DNA from: Zobellia uliginosa
Lineage (GTDB): Bacteria; Bacteroidota; Bacteroidia; Flavobacteriales; Flavobacteriaceae
Direction: 5' to 3'
Assembly (NCBI RefSeq): GCF_018860745.1
Contig: NZ_JAHKPY010000014.1
Location: 496,001 to 560,000 of the forward strand
DNA length: 64,000 nt
Below are positions 52,023 through 60,740 of the stretch, one piece after another; the stretch's first letter is position 1; every line of letters begins with the position of its first letter. Made by a program: the position numbers and the translations under genes. Below the pieces are notes generated by a model. The model did not search any database and was not told where the DNA came from. It saw nothing but the letters and a program-made list of their open reading frames with translations.

Positions 52023-53021
52023 ATGTCCCAAAAGAACATTAGATTAGAAGTAATGCAGGCTATTGAGCCGCAGGTGGATGGATTTATGGAGTCTTTTCTA
52101 ATTAAGCCAGAGGACATTTGGCAGCCTACTGATTTTTTGCCGGATTCTGAAAATGATGGTTTTTTAGAGGCAGTAAAAGAACTTAGGGGAGAGGCTAAGG
52201 AATTGGGTTATGACTTTTGGGTTACTATGGTGGCAGATACTATTACAGAGGAAGCCTTGCCAACCTACGAATCTTGGCTTATGGATGTTGAGGGAGTTGA
52301 TCAGCATGGACCAAACAAGACCAATGGTTGGGCTAAATGGGTTAGAGCATGGACGGCGGAAGAAAATCGTCATGGAGATGTCCTTAACAAGTATCTATAC
52401 TTATCCGGACGGGTAAATATGCGTGAAATAGAAATTACAACCCAACATTTAATATCAGATGGTTTTGATATTGGAACTGACAGGGATCCTTATAAGAACT
52501 TTGTATATACTTCTTTTCAGGAATTGGCTACCAATATTTCTCATAAAAGGGTAGGCCAGATGGCAAAGAAGAAAGGAAATGCCTTACTGGGTAAAATGTG
52601 TACCATTATTGCTGGTGACGAAATGCGCCACCATTTAGCATATAGAGAATTCGTTAAGACCATTTTTGGAGAGGATCCATCCGGTATGATGTTGGCTTTT
52701 GCAGATATGATGAAGAAGAAAATTGTGATGCCGGCACATTTTTTAAGAGAGTCTGGTGGAACTATAGGAACTGCTTTTGAGAACTTTTCCAATTGTGCTC
52801 AGCGATTAGGGGTTTATACAGCTCAGGATTATGTAGAAATCCTTAAAAAACTTAACGCATATTGGGAGTTGGATAATGTAAGAAGTCTTTCCGATGAAGC
52901 GGAGAAGGCTCGTGATTATCTTATTAAACTTCCTGCTAGATTGGAGCGCATCTCAGAAAGAATGAAATTTCCGGAAGATCAATATAAGTTCAAATGGGTA
53001 GATGCTAATGGCATGATATAA
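52023..53021 (+). CDS. Acyl-ACP desaturase (soluble di-iron, FA_desaturase_2 type)
   Basis: A 332-residue soluble desaturase. The di-iron ligand motifs ExxH are visible in AEENRHGDVLNKY (about 118-130) and GDEMRHHLAYREF (about 198-210); the first Glu is in the ESWLMDVEG helix region. It inserts a double bond in acyl-ACP, influencing membrane fluidity; plant stearoyl-ACP desaturases are homologous. It is followed by a strong terminator; upstream, TTG at 51957-51959 with TATATTTT at 51978-51985 is a weak promoter candidate. Confidence 0.9.
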   Translation: MSQKNIRLEVMQAIEPQVDGFMESFLIKPEDIWQPTDFLPDSENDGFLEAVKELRGEAKELGYDFWVTMVADTITEEALPTYESWLMDVEGVDQHGPNKTNGWAKWVRAWTAEENRHGDVLNKYLYLSGRVNMREIEITTQHLISDGFDIGTDRDPYKNFVYTSFQELATNISHKRVGQMAKKKGNALLGKMCTIIAGDEMRHHLAYREFVKTIFGEDPSGMMLAFADMMKKKIVMPAHFLRESGGTIGTAFENFSNCAQRLGVYTAQDYVEILKKLNAYWELDNVRSLSDEAEKARDYLIKLPARLERISERMKFPEDQYKFKWVDANGMI

Positions 53022-53060
53022 TTAATTTTAAAACACCCTTTTTCAGGTTGTATATAAAGT

Positions 53061-53095
53061 AAAAAAATCCGGTTCTAAAAGAACCGGATTTTTTT
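53061..53095 (+). terminator. Rho-independent terminator after acyl-ACP desaturase
   Basis: A 10-bp stem AATCCGGTTC / GAACCGGATT (53066-53075 with 53081-53090), extended by an A-run/T-run, loop TAAAA. The symmetrical tails mean it could act in both directions. Confidence 0.9.
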
Positions 53096-53317
53096 GTTAA
53101 GTAGGTAAATTCTTTTGTAATTGTCAAGTATCGGATTGGGGTTCGTTACTTGTTTCGGTTAAGTTCAAGATTCGATTTGGGGTCAATACTATCACTTAAT
53201 TACACTGTAAAACTAAGGTGGTTGTACCAACTTGCTAAATTATTGTTGTAAATCTGTTCAGGCGTGTTGTGAAAAATACAAGAGGTTCAATTTTGTCGAT
53301 GAATGGCGTACCGGTAT

Positions 53318-53345
53318 AAAAAAACCCTCCGTTGAGGGAGGGTTT
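53318..53345 (-). terminator. Rho-independent terminator after the helix-hairpin-helix gene
   Basis: 9-bp stem AAACCCTCC / GGAGGGTTT (53322-53330 with 53337-53345), 6-nt loop, followed on the minus strand by a T-run (53321-53315). Confidence 0.88.
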
Positions 53346-53367
53346 ACAAGAATAGTAAAAGTTGAAA

Positions 53368-53955
53368 TTATAACTTTCCGTGGTCATGTTCGTCTTGCCA
53401 TTTTGCAAGTTCTGCCCATTTGCCTTCGTAGCACATTTTTGCTTGCATTGGCCATGATGCGGGATCATGAATTTTATAGCGGTCGCCACCACCTTTTAGG
53501 ACTTCTTGACATCTAGCCACTGGTGTTTCGGATAGCGCTTTCCATGTTTTTATACCATCGGCCTGAAAGAGACCTTCTATTTTAGGACCAATACCTTCAA
53601 CCACTTTTAAGTCGTTTTCCTTGACCGTTTTGCCAATCGCGGCTTTGGCCGCTGCAGCATCAAAAGGTATTGCAACAGGCTCTGGAGCCATTGCTATAGG
53701 AGCGGCTACGGCAGCTGCTGTTGCTCCTAGTGAAGATGAAACACTTGGTGTTTCAGGTGTGGTCAATAATTTTTGATTACAAGCTTCAAGATCGGCTTTT
53801 AGTTTTGCGTTTTTGTCATGGCAACGTTTTAAATCTTCCGAGTTGTCTATAACCTTGGTATTTCCTTTTCCAATTAGATAACCTAGTATGCCACAAATTA
53901 CACCCACAAGAAGGGGTATTAGCCAGCACCAAATATTTATATTTCCTGATTCCAT
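53368..53955 (-). CDS. Membrane-anchored coiled-coil protein with helix-hairpin-helix domain
   Basis: A 195-residue protein: one N-terminal helix (about 8-30, WLIPLLVGVICGILGYLIG), a charged coiled-coil (about 38-65), an Ala/Pro linker (70-105) and a C-terminal helix-hairpin-helix-like domain (EGIGPKIEGLF at 120-130, then HDPASWPMQAKMCYEGKW). The latter is characteristic of the COG3743-type group named flap endonuclease-1-like, but nuclease residues are not evident. It lies 24 bp after the OmpA-family gene and is cotranscribed with it. I cannot assign a function. Confidence 0.78.
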   Translation of the reverse strand: MESGNINIWCWLIPLLVGVICGILGYLIGKGNTKVIDNSEDLKRCHDKNAKLKADLEACNQKLLTTPETPSVSSSLGATAAAVAAPIAMAPEPVAIPFDAAAAKAAIGKTVKENDLKVVEGIGPKIEGLFQADGIKTWKALSETPVARCQEVLKGGGDRYKIHDPASWPMQAKMCYEGKWAELAKWQDEHDHGKL

Positions 53956-53979
53956 TTTAATTCAATTTTAGTTTGTTGA

Positions 53980-54897
53980 TTATTTTATTGTAATTACCGT
54001 TCTTCTGTTCTTGGCCCTACCTTCATCAGTACTATTACTGGCAATTGGGTCTTTGGGACCCTTAGAGTCTGTTGCAATTCTATTAGCGGGAATACCATTT
54101 TGCATTAAATATGCTTTTGCAAAATCCGCTCTTTCTTGTCCTAGGCGCATATTGGTCGTAAGGCTACCTTGACTATCGGTATAACCTACTACTTGACATT
54201 TTGCGTTTTCCGCTTTATCAAGATAATGCGTAATATCCGCTATTTTCTGACGTTGGGATGCAGAAGGGTTTATGGATGCCTCAGCAGTGTCGAAATAAAG
54301 GATTAAAGGGTTTGCTGTAATTTTATCATAAAGAGCCTTTAATTGGTCTTCAGCATCGGCAGAAGCTTCTTCAATAGCATAACCCACAGGTCCGCGGTAT
54401 ATATTGTTGTCAGAAACCATGTCTTCTACCAATTTTCCGCTAGTATTAATTTGCGAAGATGGAATTTCCTGTGAAACAAAATAGTTCTTTACCGAATTTG
54501 CTCGGGCTAGACCCAGGTTAGGAAAGGCTGAATTGTTTTTTTCATCACTAGTGTAGTACCCGGTAATGTTAAAAACCTTGTTTTTGTTGCTTAACAAATG
54601 ATTTTTTAAACCAGGGGAAATTCCGGCTTTTACCTTTTCTGAAACAGGTTCCAGATAATCATATGAAGACGTGTTGAAATTAAAATTGTCTTCTGTTGAA
54701 TAAGCAAAATCGCCATCATCCAAGGCAAAAGGATAAGAGGTGATTTTTGGTGCTACCGGCGCCGGAGCAACTTGTTCTTTTGATTCTTCTTTTTGTGTTG
54801 CTACGGCTCCGCAATAACTACAACAAGAAAAATAAAAGTAAGTGCCTACTATGATGGTAATGATAATACCAAGTAGGTAAAGGGTTGTGTTTTTCAT
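53980..54897 (-). CDS. OmpA family protein with tandem OmpA-like domains
   Basis: A 305-residue protein with an uncleaved N-terminal helix (about 5-24) followed by a Cys cluster (FSCCSYCG, C25/C26/C29), a linker, a divergent OmpA-like domain (about 90-180; NLGLARANSVKNYF) and a canonical OmpA/MotB peptidoglycan-binding domain at 200-305 (YFDTAEASINPSASQR, VVGYTDSQGS, GQERADFAKAYL, NRRTVITI). It should bind diaminopimelate peptidoglycan. The Cys cluster beside the helix may be a lipidation or disulfide site. First gene of the two-gene unit. Confidence 0.85.
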   Translation of the reverse strand: MKNTTLYLLGIIITIIVGTYFYFSCCSYCGAVATQKEESKEQVAPAPVAPKITSYPFALDDGDFAYSTEDNFNFNTSSYDYLEPVSEKVKAGISPGLKNHLLSNKNKVFNITGYYTSDEKNNSAFPNLGLARANSVKNYFVSQEIPSSQINTSGKLVEDMVSDNNIYRGPVGYAIEEASADAEDQLKALYDKITANPLILYFDTAEASINPSASQRQKIADITHYLDKAENAKCQVVGYTDSQGSLTTNMRLGQERADFAKAYLMQNGIPANRIATDSKGPKDPIASNSTDEGRAKNRRTVITIK

Positions 54898-55244
54898 TGT
54901 TAATGGGTTAAGTGTTTAGACTACAATGTATTAAAAAAAATAGAACTAACCTTAAATCTACTAAATTAATAAGTAAAGTACTACTAAAAATTTTAACATT
55001 TATATAACTAACGTGATTTAAAGTAAATTAGTCTGTTACATGAATTTTTCTGTCATTACGTATAAAAAATGGTATAGTGCTAGTAATGAATGGATTAGTT
55101 TTTATCTTTTGAAGATAACTAGTTGTGGCTATTGTGTTGATCTTTAGCTAGTAAGCCTAAAAAGAATATTTAGTTGTAATGCCGATTATACATTAAAACG
55201 GACTAGTTATATACAAAATGCACGGCATTATACAATATCGTTTT
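54898..55244. other. AT-rich intergenic interval upstream of the OmpA gene
   Basis: No ATG-started frame of note. TAATGCCG (55177-55184) and CGGCATTA (55223-55230) form an 8-bp inverted repeat with a 38-bp spacer. Otherwise I see no feature. Confidence 0.45.
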
Positions 55245-55272
55245 TTGAGTTAACGCAAGATTGATACATTTA
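55245..55272 (+). promoter_or_regulatory. Candidate promoter for the 43-codon membrane ORF
   Basis: TTG at 55245-55247, 17-bp spacer, TACATTTA at 55265-55272 (last base off consensus), 35 nt before the ATG at 55308. Confidence 0.35.
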
Positions 55273-55307
55273 TAAAACAAAACAGATAGTACAAAAAGAC
55301 ACGAGTT

Positions 55308-55439
55308 ATGAAAACGGAAATAATTAAGGTGGTTACCTTTTTTTGCATGTTTATCGTCTTGGGGATGCAAACATTACTTCAAGGAAGTTGGAAGGTTCAA
55401 AAGACAGATCAAATCAGAAGAAATACCAATAATGGATAA
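55308..55439 (+). CDS. Small predicted membrane protein (43 residues)
   Basis: ATG-started frame with a basic start (MKTEIIK), one hydrophobic helix (VVTFFCMFIVLGMQTLL) and a polar, basic C-terminus (WKVQKTDQIRRNTNNG). A promoter-like pair lies upstream. It has the appearance of a genuine small membrane protein but no family is recognised; it is too short for most gene finders. Confidence 0.45.
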   Translation: MKTEIIKVVTFFCMFIVLGMQTLLQGSWKVQKTDQIRRNTNNG

Positions 55440-55497
55440 GCAAAATTTCAGAAAAATGTAATACGTTCTTTAATAGTTATTTGAGTTAGTGTTTTAA

Positions 55498-55557
55498 AAA
55501 CCCGCTAATTTTTTGTTTGTCTATTCGGGGGAAGGACAAATGATCAAAGGCGGGTTT
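55498..55557 (-). terminator. Structured terminator after the aldehyde dehydrogenase gene
   Basis: Outer stem AAACCCGC (55498-55505) / GCGGGTTT (55550-55557) enclosing an inner TTTGTC (55516-55521) / GACAAA (55535-55540) hairpin; on the minus strand a TTTTT tract follows the outer stem. It is 25 bp from the dehydrogenase stop. Confidence 0.65.
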
Positions 55558-55581
55558 TCACATTTAATAAACACGTAATTT

Positions 55582-57135
55582 TTAAAGGTCAAATTTGATA
55601 CCCTGGGCCAAAGGAAGCTCAGTTGTGTAATTTATAGTATTCGTTTGTCTGCGCATATATACTTTCCAAGCATCTGATCCGGATTCACGCCCGCCGCCAG
55701 TTTCTTTTTCACCGCCAAAAGCGCCACCTATTTCTGCGCCTGAAGTTCCAATATTAACATTGGCAATACCGCAATCACTTCCCGCAACGGATAAGAAATG
55801 TTCAGCCTCTCTTAGGTTGTTGGTCATTATCGCGGAAGATAGGCCTTGGGCCACGCCATTCTGAGCTTCGATAGCATTTTCAACAGTTCCTGAGTATTTA
55901 AGAAGGTAAAGCACAGGTGCAAAAGTTTCGTGCTGTACAATTTCAAAATGGGCCATGGCTTCTGCTATTGCAGGTTTTACATAACAACCGCTTTCGTAAC
56001 CTTCCCCCTCTAAAACTCCACCTTGTACAATGACTTTTCCACCCTCATCAACAACCTTCGTCAATGCATTATTATAAGATGCTACAGCATCAATATCAAT
56101 TAAGGGGCCCACATGGTTGTTCTCATCCAAAGGATTGCCAATTCTAAGTTGTTTGTACGCTTCCACGATGGCTGATTTCACCTGGTCATAGATACTTTCA
56201 TGAATAATTAATCTTCGGGTAGAAGTACAGCGTTGTCCGGCAGTTCCTACGGCGCCAAATACGGCCCCGATAACGGTCATTTTAATATCGGCATCCGGAG
56301 TGACTATTATAGCATTGTTACCTCCAAGTTCAAGTAAAGATTTTCCTAATCTAGCGGCTACCGTCTGTGCAACATTTTTACCCATTCGGGTAGAACCTGT
56401 TGCGGATACTAAAGGTATTCTACTGTCTTTGGTCAACATTTCACCAATTTTATAATCGCCATTTATTAAACAACTAATACCTTCAGGTAAATCATTTTCC
56501 TTAAATACTTCTGCAGCAATGTTTTGACAAGCAACACCGCATAAAGGTGTTTTTTCAGATGGTTTCCAAACACAAACATCACCACAAATCCACGCTAGAG
56601 CGGTGTTCCACGCCCATACGGCCACTGGAAAATTAAAAGCGGAAATAATACCAACCACTCCTAAGGAATGATACTGCTCGTACATGCGGTGACCTGGTCT
56701 TTCGGAATGCATGGTAAGGCCGTGTAGTTGTCTTGAAAGGCCAACCGCAAAATCGCAGATGTCTATCATTTCTTGGACCTCTCCTAAACCTTCTTGGTAA
56801 CTTTTACCCATTTCATATGAAACCAGTTTGCCCAAGGCTTCTTTTTTCTCCCTGAGTTTTTCTCCAAATTGGCGAACGATTTCACCACGTAAAGGGGCTG
56901 GTTTGGAGCGCCAGGCCGTAAAAGCTTTAGTAGCCGCACCCATTACCTCTTCGTAATCAGCTACGGTTGTAGTCTTTATTTTGGCGATCAAAGCTCCATC
57001 TACAGGGGAGTATGATGATATGATCTCACCAGAACCAAAATTTAAAGATCCAGTAGAGGTTCCGTTATTAATATCTTGAATACCTAAATCTTTTAGGGCT
57101 TTGTCAATACCAAATTGCGATGCTACTTTTGACAT
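55582..57135 (-). CDS. Aldehyde dehydrogenase, ALDH7 (alpha-aminoadipate semialdehyde) type
   Basis: A 517-residue NAD-dependent dehydrogenase. The catalytic Glu is E269 (LLELGGNNAIIV) and the nucleophile C303 (GQRCTSTRR), with the FNFPVAVWAWN cofactor-site region and the C-terminal GGAFGGEKETGGGRESGSD. These match ALDH7 (antiquitin/piperideine-6-carboxylate dehydrogenase) of lysine catabolism. Broader aldehyde detoxification or a step of 3-hydroxyanthranilate breakdown are alternatives because haaO lies 2.2 kb upstream. Confidence 0.9.
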   Translation of the reverse strand: MSKVASQFGIDKALKDLGIQDINNGTSTGSLNFGSGEIISSYSPVDGALIAKIKTTTVADYEEVMGAATKAFTAWRSKPAPLRGEIVRQFGEKLREKKEALGKLVSYEMGKSYQEGLGEVQEMIDICDFAVGLSRQLHGLTMHSERPGHRMYEQYHSLGVVGIISAFNFPVAVWAWNTALAWICGDVCVWKPSEKTPLCGVACQNIAAEVFKENDLPEGISCLINGDYKIGEMLTKDSRIPLVSATGSTRMGKNVAQTVAARLGKSLLELGGNNAIIVTPDADIKMTVIGAVFGAVGTAGQRCTSTRRLIIHESIYDQVKSAIVEAYKQLRIGNPLDENNHVGPLIDIDAVASYNNALTKVVDEGGKVIVQGGVLEGEGYESGCYVKPAIAEAMAHFEIVQHETFAPVLYLLKYSGTVENAIEAQNGVAQGLSSAIMTNNLREAEHFLSVAGSDCGIANVNIGTSGAEIGGAFGGEKETGGGRESGSDAWKVYMRRQTNTINYTTELPLAQGIKFDL

Positions 57136-57261
57136 TTTATAACTTTTTAATTATGAATTGTTATATTTTTTATAAAGATACTTTTTCTTGGTCAGATAAA
57201 ATAGCTTTAATCAGGCGTATTAAATTGAGTAGGGATTCTATTATGAAATATGGAGATATAG

Positions 57262-57618
57262 TCAGCTAAATAAAATTAGCCCAATGGTAATTAAAGCTGG
57301 TAACGCCTGTACGTACAATATTTTTTTCTCAACGGAGAGTGCACCATAAATACCTGCAATCGCAACACATCCTAGGAAGAAAAGAGCAACATTGGCTTGC
57401 CACTTAATATTTGTAATAAATAATGACCAAATAAGCCCTGCAGCAAGAAAACCATTATAAAGCCCTTGATTAGCTGCCATTGGTTTGGTAGGCTCAAAGA
57501 GCTCTTTTGGGAATTTTTTAAAAACTTTTCTTCCCTTAGTCGTCCATGCGAACATTTCAAAATAAAGGAAATATAGATGTAAAAAGGCGATAAGGCCAAT
57601 CAGTATTTTTTGTAACAT
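57262..57618 (-). CDS. DUF1304 family membrane protein
   Basis: A 118-residue integral membrane protein with about four helices and the DUF1304 signatures LHLYFLYFEMFAW and ANQGLYNGFLAAGLIW. Function unknown. Same strand as the dehydrogenase gene but separated by 126 bp. Confidence 0.85.
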   Translation of the reverse strand: MLQKILIGLIAFLHLYFLYFEMFAWTTKGRKVFKKFPKELFEPTKPMAANQGLYNGFLAAGLIWSLFITNIKWQANVALFFLGCVAIAGIYGALSVEKKILYVQALPALITIGLILFS

Positions 57619-57665
57619 AGACGTCTAGCTTAAAGTTCATTGCCTTTTGGCAATTTGGGCTCTTA

Positions 57666-59276
57666 CTATATTTTGTTATCGAAAGTTACGGTAAAATGTG
57701 TTCCGTTATCCGTAGAGTTATAAGTTAATTCAGCTGAAATCTGCCTACATAATGCTTTAATAATGTCAAAGCCTATTCCTTCTGCATTTTCTATGGCAAA
57801 ATCACTAGGCAGTCCTTTACCATTGTCTTTGATGGAGAATGCGGCCATACCGTCGTCCAAGACATCAACATCTATAACCAGCTCGTTATACTTGGTGGTG
57901 TCTGGGTAGGCATGCTTTACTGCATTGGTCACCAATTCGGAAATTATTAAAGCAAGTGGTACGGCCCTATCCAAATCTATAGAAATTTCCGGACAGTTTA
58001 TTTTATAGCTGAAGGTTGGGGATATTTTATTCTGATACTCCATTAAATCCTTTAAATACTCGTGAAGGTTAACGGCTTTAGAATCTTTATCTTGATAGAT
58101 TTTCTGATGGGTAAGTGCAATCGCGGATATTCTAGCTTGGCTATCCTGTAGTGCGGTTATGGCCTCTTTACTGACCAATTTTCGTTTTTGCATATTTATT
58201 AGACTAGAAGTAATCTGCAAATTATTCTTTACACGATGATGAATTTCACGTAGTAAGTTCTCTTTTTGTTTGTTGGATTCTTCTAATTCAGCAGTACGTA
58301 AAAGAACGCGAGCTTCAAGGCGGTCATTATGATTATCTCTTCTACGAGCCAATAAAACCAATAACAGGGTTGTGGCAAATCCTAAAATAAGCACCACATA
58401 GGATTCAAAAATATGGGGAAAAGATAGGTATTCATCCTTTGGTACAAAATGAATTAACCATTTCCGATCTACCGCATGAATAGTTTTCTGAATAGAAGTC
58501 TTTTCAAATTTTTTATCAGTGATTTTACTCTCATCAACATTAGAAAACAATAGGGTGTCTCCCACTTCATCATGAATGCAAATGTCCACAACTTTCGCTT
58601 CGGATTTTAGTGTTTCTGAAACAAGCTTTTCCATACGGTAGACGCCAACAACCACGCCTCTACTTTCAATAGAATTTTGGCTGCTTACGGACTTTAATGC
58701 CACTATTCCTTTAATGGTACTATTTTCGGCTATTAGCGATATAGGTCCGGAAATTGCAGGTTTATTCGTTTTTATAGATCTAAGAACTACATCTCTTTTT
58801 GTACTATCCGAATAGAGGTTGTAACCTAGTACATCTTTTAAAGGACCTAAAGGATTTAGAACTTGTACAGGGTAATAAACATCTTTTGTTTTAGTGGGAA
58901 TTAGATTGTTTTCCGTATTCGTTTCTTTGATTTTGATATGTTTTTCAAACTTGTTTTTTTCAAAATCCTTAATTTTAGGCGCCCAGGCAAGCGCCTTTAT
59001 GCCATTAAGTTCTTTTAAAAACGGGTCCGTGAAACGCTCAAAAAGATGTTGAGGAATTATTTTTTTATTCTCGTAGAAGAACGCCATGGATTCCACAACA
59101 AGATTGATTTTGTTGAGCTCATCTTCTAATTTTATGACAGATTTATTTACTGCATTGTCTATAGCAGCCTTGTTTCTTAGAAGGTACCTAGTATTGATGG
59201 AAAAGAAAATGAATAAAGAGATACTACTTCCAACAAGTAGAATAGCTAAATATTTTAGAATTTGCTGTTTGGTCAT
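57666..59276 (-). CDS. CHASE-domain sensor histidine kinase (HisKA_2 type)
   Basis: A 536-residue membrane kinase: helix 1 (about 7-28), periplasmic CHASE domain (about 60-270, ALAWAPKIKDFEKNKFE, YYPVQVLNPLG), helix 2 (about 295-315), coiled linker, HisKA_2 with the phospho-acceptor His in LLREIHHRVKNNLQI (about residue 345), and a HATPase_c domain (NAVKHAYP, DNGKGLP, GIGFDII). CHASE senses small extracellular ligands such as cytokinin-like molecules in plants; in bacteria ligands are diverse. No response regulator is adjacent, so it is an orphan. Confidence 0.9.
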   Translation of the reverse strand: MTKQQILKYLAILLVGSSISLFIFFSINTRYLLRNKAAIDNAVNKSVIKLEDELNKINLVVESMAFFYENKKIIPQHLFERFTDPFLKELNGIKALAWAPKIKDFEKNKFEKHIKIKETNTENNLIPTKTKDVYYPVQVLNPLGPLKDVLGYNLYSDSTKRDVVLRSIKTNKPAISGPISLIAENSTIKGIVALKSVSSQNSIESRGVVVGVYRMEKLVSETLKSEAKVVDICIHDEVGDTLLFSNVDESKITDKKFEKTSIQKTIHAVDRKWLIHFVPKDEYLSFPHIFESYVVLILGFATTLLLVLLARRRDNHNDRLEARVLLRTAELEESNKQKENLLREIHHRVKNNLQITSSLINMQKRKLVSKEAITALQDSQARISAIALTHQKIYQDKDSKAVNLHEYLKDLMEYQNKISPTFSYKINCPEISIDLDRAVPLALIISELVTNAVKHAYPDTTKYNELVIDVDVLDDGMAAFSIKDNGKGLPSDFAIENAEGIGFDIIKALCRQISAELTYNSTDNGTHFTVTFDNKI

Positions 59277-59366
59277 AAGTGGTTAATGTGGGGACATCTT
59301 TGATAACCGGCTAGGTTGGTACTATTTCAAAAGAACGGTAGATTTTGATTTTTAAGTTAAATATAC

Positions 59367-59906
59367 TTATTGGTCACTAACGAATCTGGGGTCTACGGGC
59401 ATAACTGTGCCGCAATTGTCACAGGTTCTAAGATCTTCAGAACCATAAAAATGTTTGAAATGTTTTAAAAAATCTATTTCAATATCATTAAGGGTAAAGT
59501 AAGCTTCATAAAGTTTGTGATTGCAATTGTCGCAAAACCACAGCAGTCCATCGTCAACATTCATGTCGGCTCTTTTTCGCTCAATTACTAAGCCTATACT
59601 ACCTTCGTGACGAACTGGTGAATGTGGAATTTTTGCAGGATGCAAGTACATATCTCCCGGGCCAAGTTTCATTGTTTTCTTTTGCCCGTCTTCTTGTATA
59701 TGAACTTCAATATTCCCTTCTAGCTGATAGAAAAGTTCCTCCGTTTCGTTGTAATGATAGTCTTTTCGAGCATTTGGACCCGCAACTACCATAACAATGT
59801 AATCTCCTGCATCTTTATAAAGATTCTTGTTGCCAACAGGAGGTTTAAGGGTGTGTCTGTTTTCTTCTATCCAACGATTAAGATTAAAAGGGGCTTTAAT
59901 GGACAT
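59367..59906 (-). CDS. 3-hydroxyanthranilate 3,4-dioxygenase
   Basis: A 179-residue cupin dioxygenase (usual symbols haaO/nbaC) opening the ring of 3-hydroxyanthranilate to 2-amino-3-carboxymuconate semialdehyde. Iron ligands are H51, E57 and H95 (YHYNETEELF and PHSPVRH), and a second rubredoxin-like iron site uses C125/C128 and C162/C165, normal for the bacterial form. The ATG at 59904-59906 gives the family length and N-terminus; a longer frame from 59939 is not typical. The product can go to quinolinate/NAD or to complete catabolism. Confidence 0.95.
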   Translation of the reverse strand: MSIKAPFNLNRWIEENRHTLKPPVGNKNLYKDAGDYIVMVVAGPNARKDYHYNETEELFYQLEGNIEVHIQEDGQKKTMKLGPGDMYLHPAKIPHSPVRHEGSIGLVIERKRADMNVDDGLLWFCDNCNHKLYEAYFTLNDIEIDFLKHFKHFYGSEDLRTCDNCGTVMPVDPRFVSDQ

Positions 59907-60039
59907 ATTTTGACATTTATAACCAAACTCTTTTGTCATGCTCTATACATATACAAAAGGAGGTCATTTTATCTCAAAGCTATGAAAAAGTATGCTGTAT
60001 AACTAGTATGTAGTCTTTATAGTGGTTTTTTATCTTAGA

Positions 60040-60516
60040 CTAGCGGAAAAATATTTGCGTAAAATACAGTTTTCCATTGCTGTCTCTTTTTACACTAACT
60101 GCAGTATGGGTGAATTCACCTTCCATAGTTTTTTTATGACTACTACTATTTAGCCATCCAGCAAGTGCTTCGGAAGCGGAAGCATAATCTTTTGCAACGT
60201 TTTCCGCAACAAATTCAGCGGCTTCCTCATTAGATATCTTAAATGCGCGTGAACTAAAATTATCATGGTTCAATGCCCCTTTTGCAATCATATAGTCTGT
60301 GTGCTTATTGGCGTGTAAATATGCCACGGAACTGAATTCTAAAGAATTGCTTCCTATTGATAACCGGTGTCCATTAACGGCTTCAAGAAGTTCTTTTTCT
60401 ACAGTTTCTGCATTTTCCTTTTCGACAATATCTGCTGCCTCAACGGACTCTTTACTACAAGAGGCCAAAGTGCATACAAATAAAACGAGTGCAACATAGT
60501 GTGTTCTCATTTTCAT
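60040..60516 (-). CDS. CAP/SCP-domain lipoprotein
   Basis: A 158-residue exported protein with lipobox LASC (residues about 18-21) and a CAP domain: AVNGHRLSIGSNSLEFSSVAYLHANKHTDYM, then LNHDNFSSRA, AENVAKDY, LNSSSHKKTM and YFTQIFF. The conserved His/Glu of the CAP pocket appear as H75 or so and E105 or so. CAP proteins are secreted with lipid-binding or peptidase-like roles; the function here is unknown. It diverges from the alpha-2-macroglobulin gene. Confidence 0.88.
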   Translation of the reverse strand: MKMRTHYVALVLFVCTLASCSKESVEAADIVEKENAETVEKELLEAVNGHRLSIGSNSLEFSSVAYLHANKHTDYMIAKGALNHDNFSSRAFKISNEEAAEFVAENVAKDYASASEALAGWLNSSSHKKTMEGEFTHTAVSVKRDSNGKLYFTQIFFR

Positions 60517-60601
60517 ACAAAGTTCTATTTGTAAGTAGGCGTATTCTTGAAAAAGTAGGAGAGAAGAGTGGGGTGTTCTCGTATTCTAAGAATTGATTGG
60601 G

Positions 60602-60624
60602 GATATTCTCGTGAGGCGAATATC
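60602..60624. promoter_or_regulatory. Inverted repeat GATATTC-N9-GAATATC
   Basis: Perfect 7-bp arms at 60602-60608 and 60618-60624, 86 bp upstream of the CAP gene; may be an operator. Confidence 0.35.
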
Positions 60625-60740
60625 TAAAATATATTGTTTACTCTAGGTTATAAGTTTCACTTTTCGATGAAATACACCATTCTAATAATCTTACGTAAGT
60701 CAAAACGTACGCTGGCTCTGGTATTTCTGCTTTTTTCGCT

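Larger units (their letters stand above)
53022..53367. other. Intergenic interval with two facing terminators
   Basis: Between the two terminators (53100-53317) I see no credible gene. A 94-codon plus-strand frame starting at 53232 runs through the minus-strand terminator and into the next gene and is not credible. Confidence 0.5.

Noticed and set aside
53232-53516. 94-codon plus-strand frame with several cysteines (CCKSVQACCEKY)
   Set aside because: It runs through the minus-strand terminator hairpin and into the well-supported helix-hairpin-helix gene; no start context.
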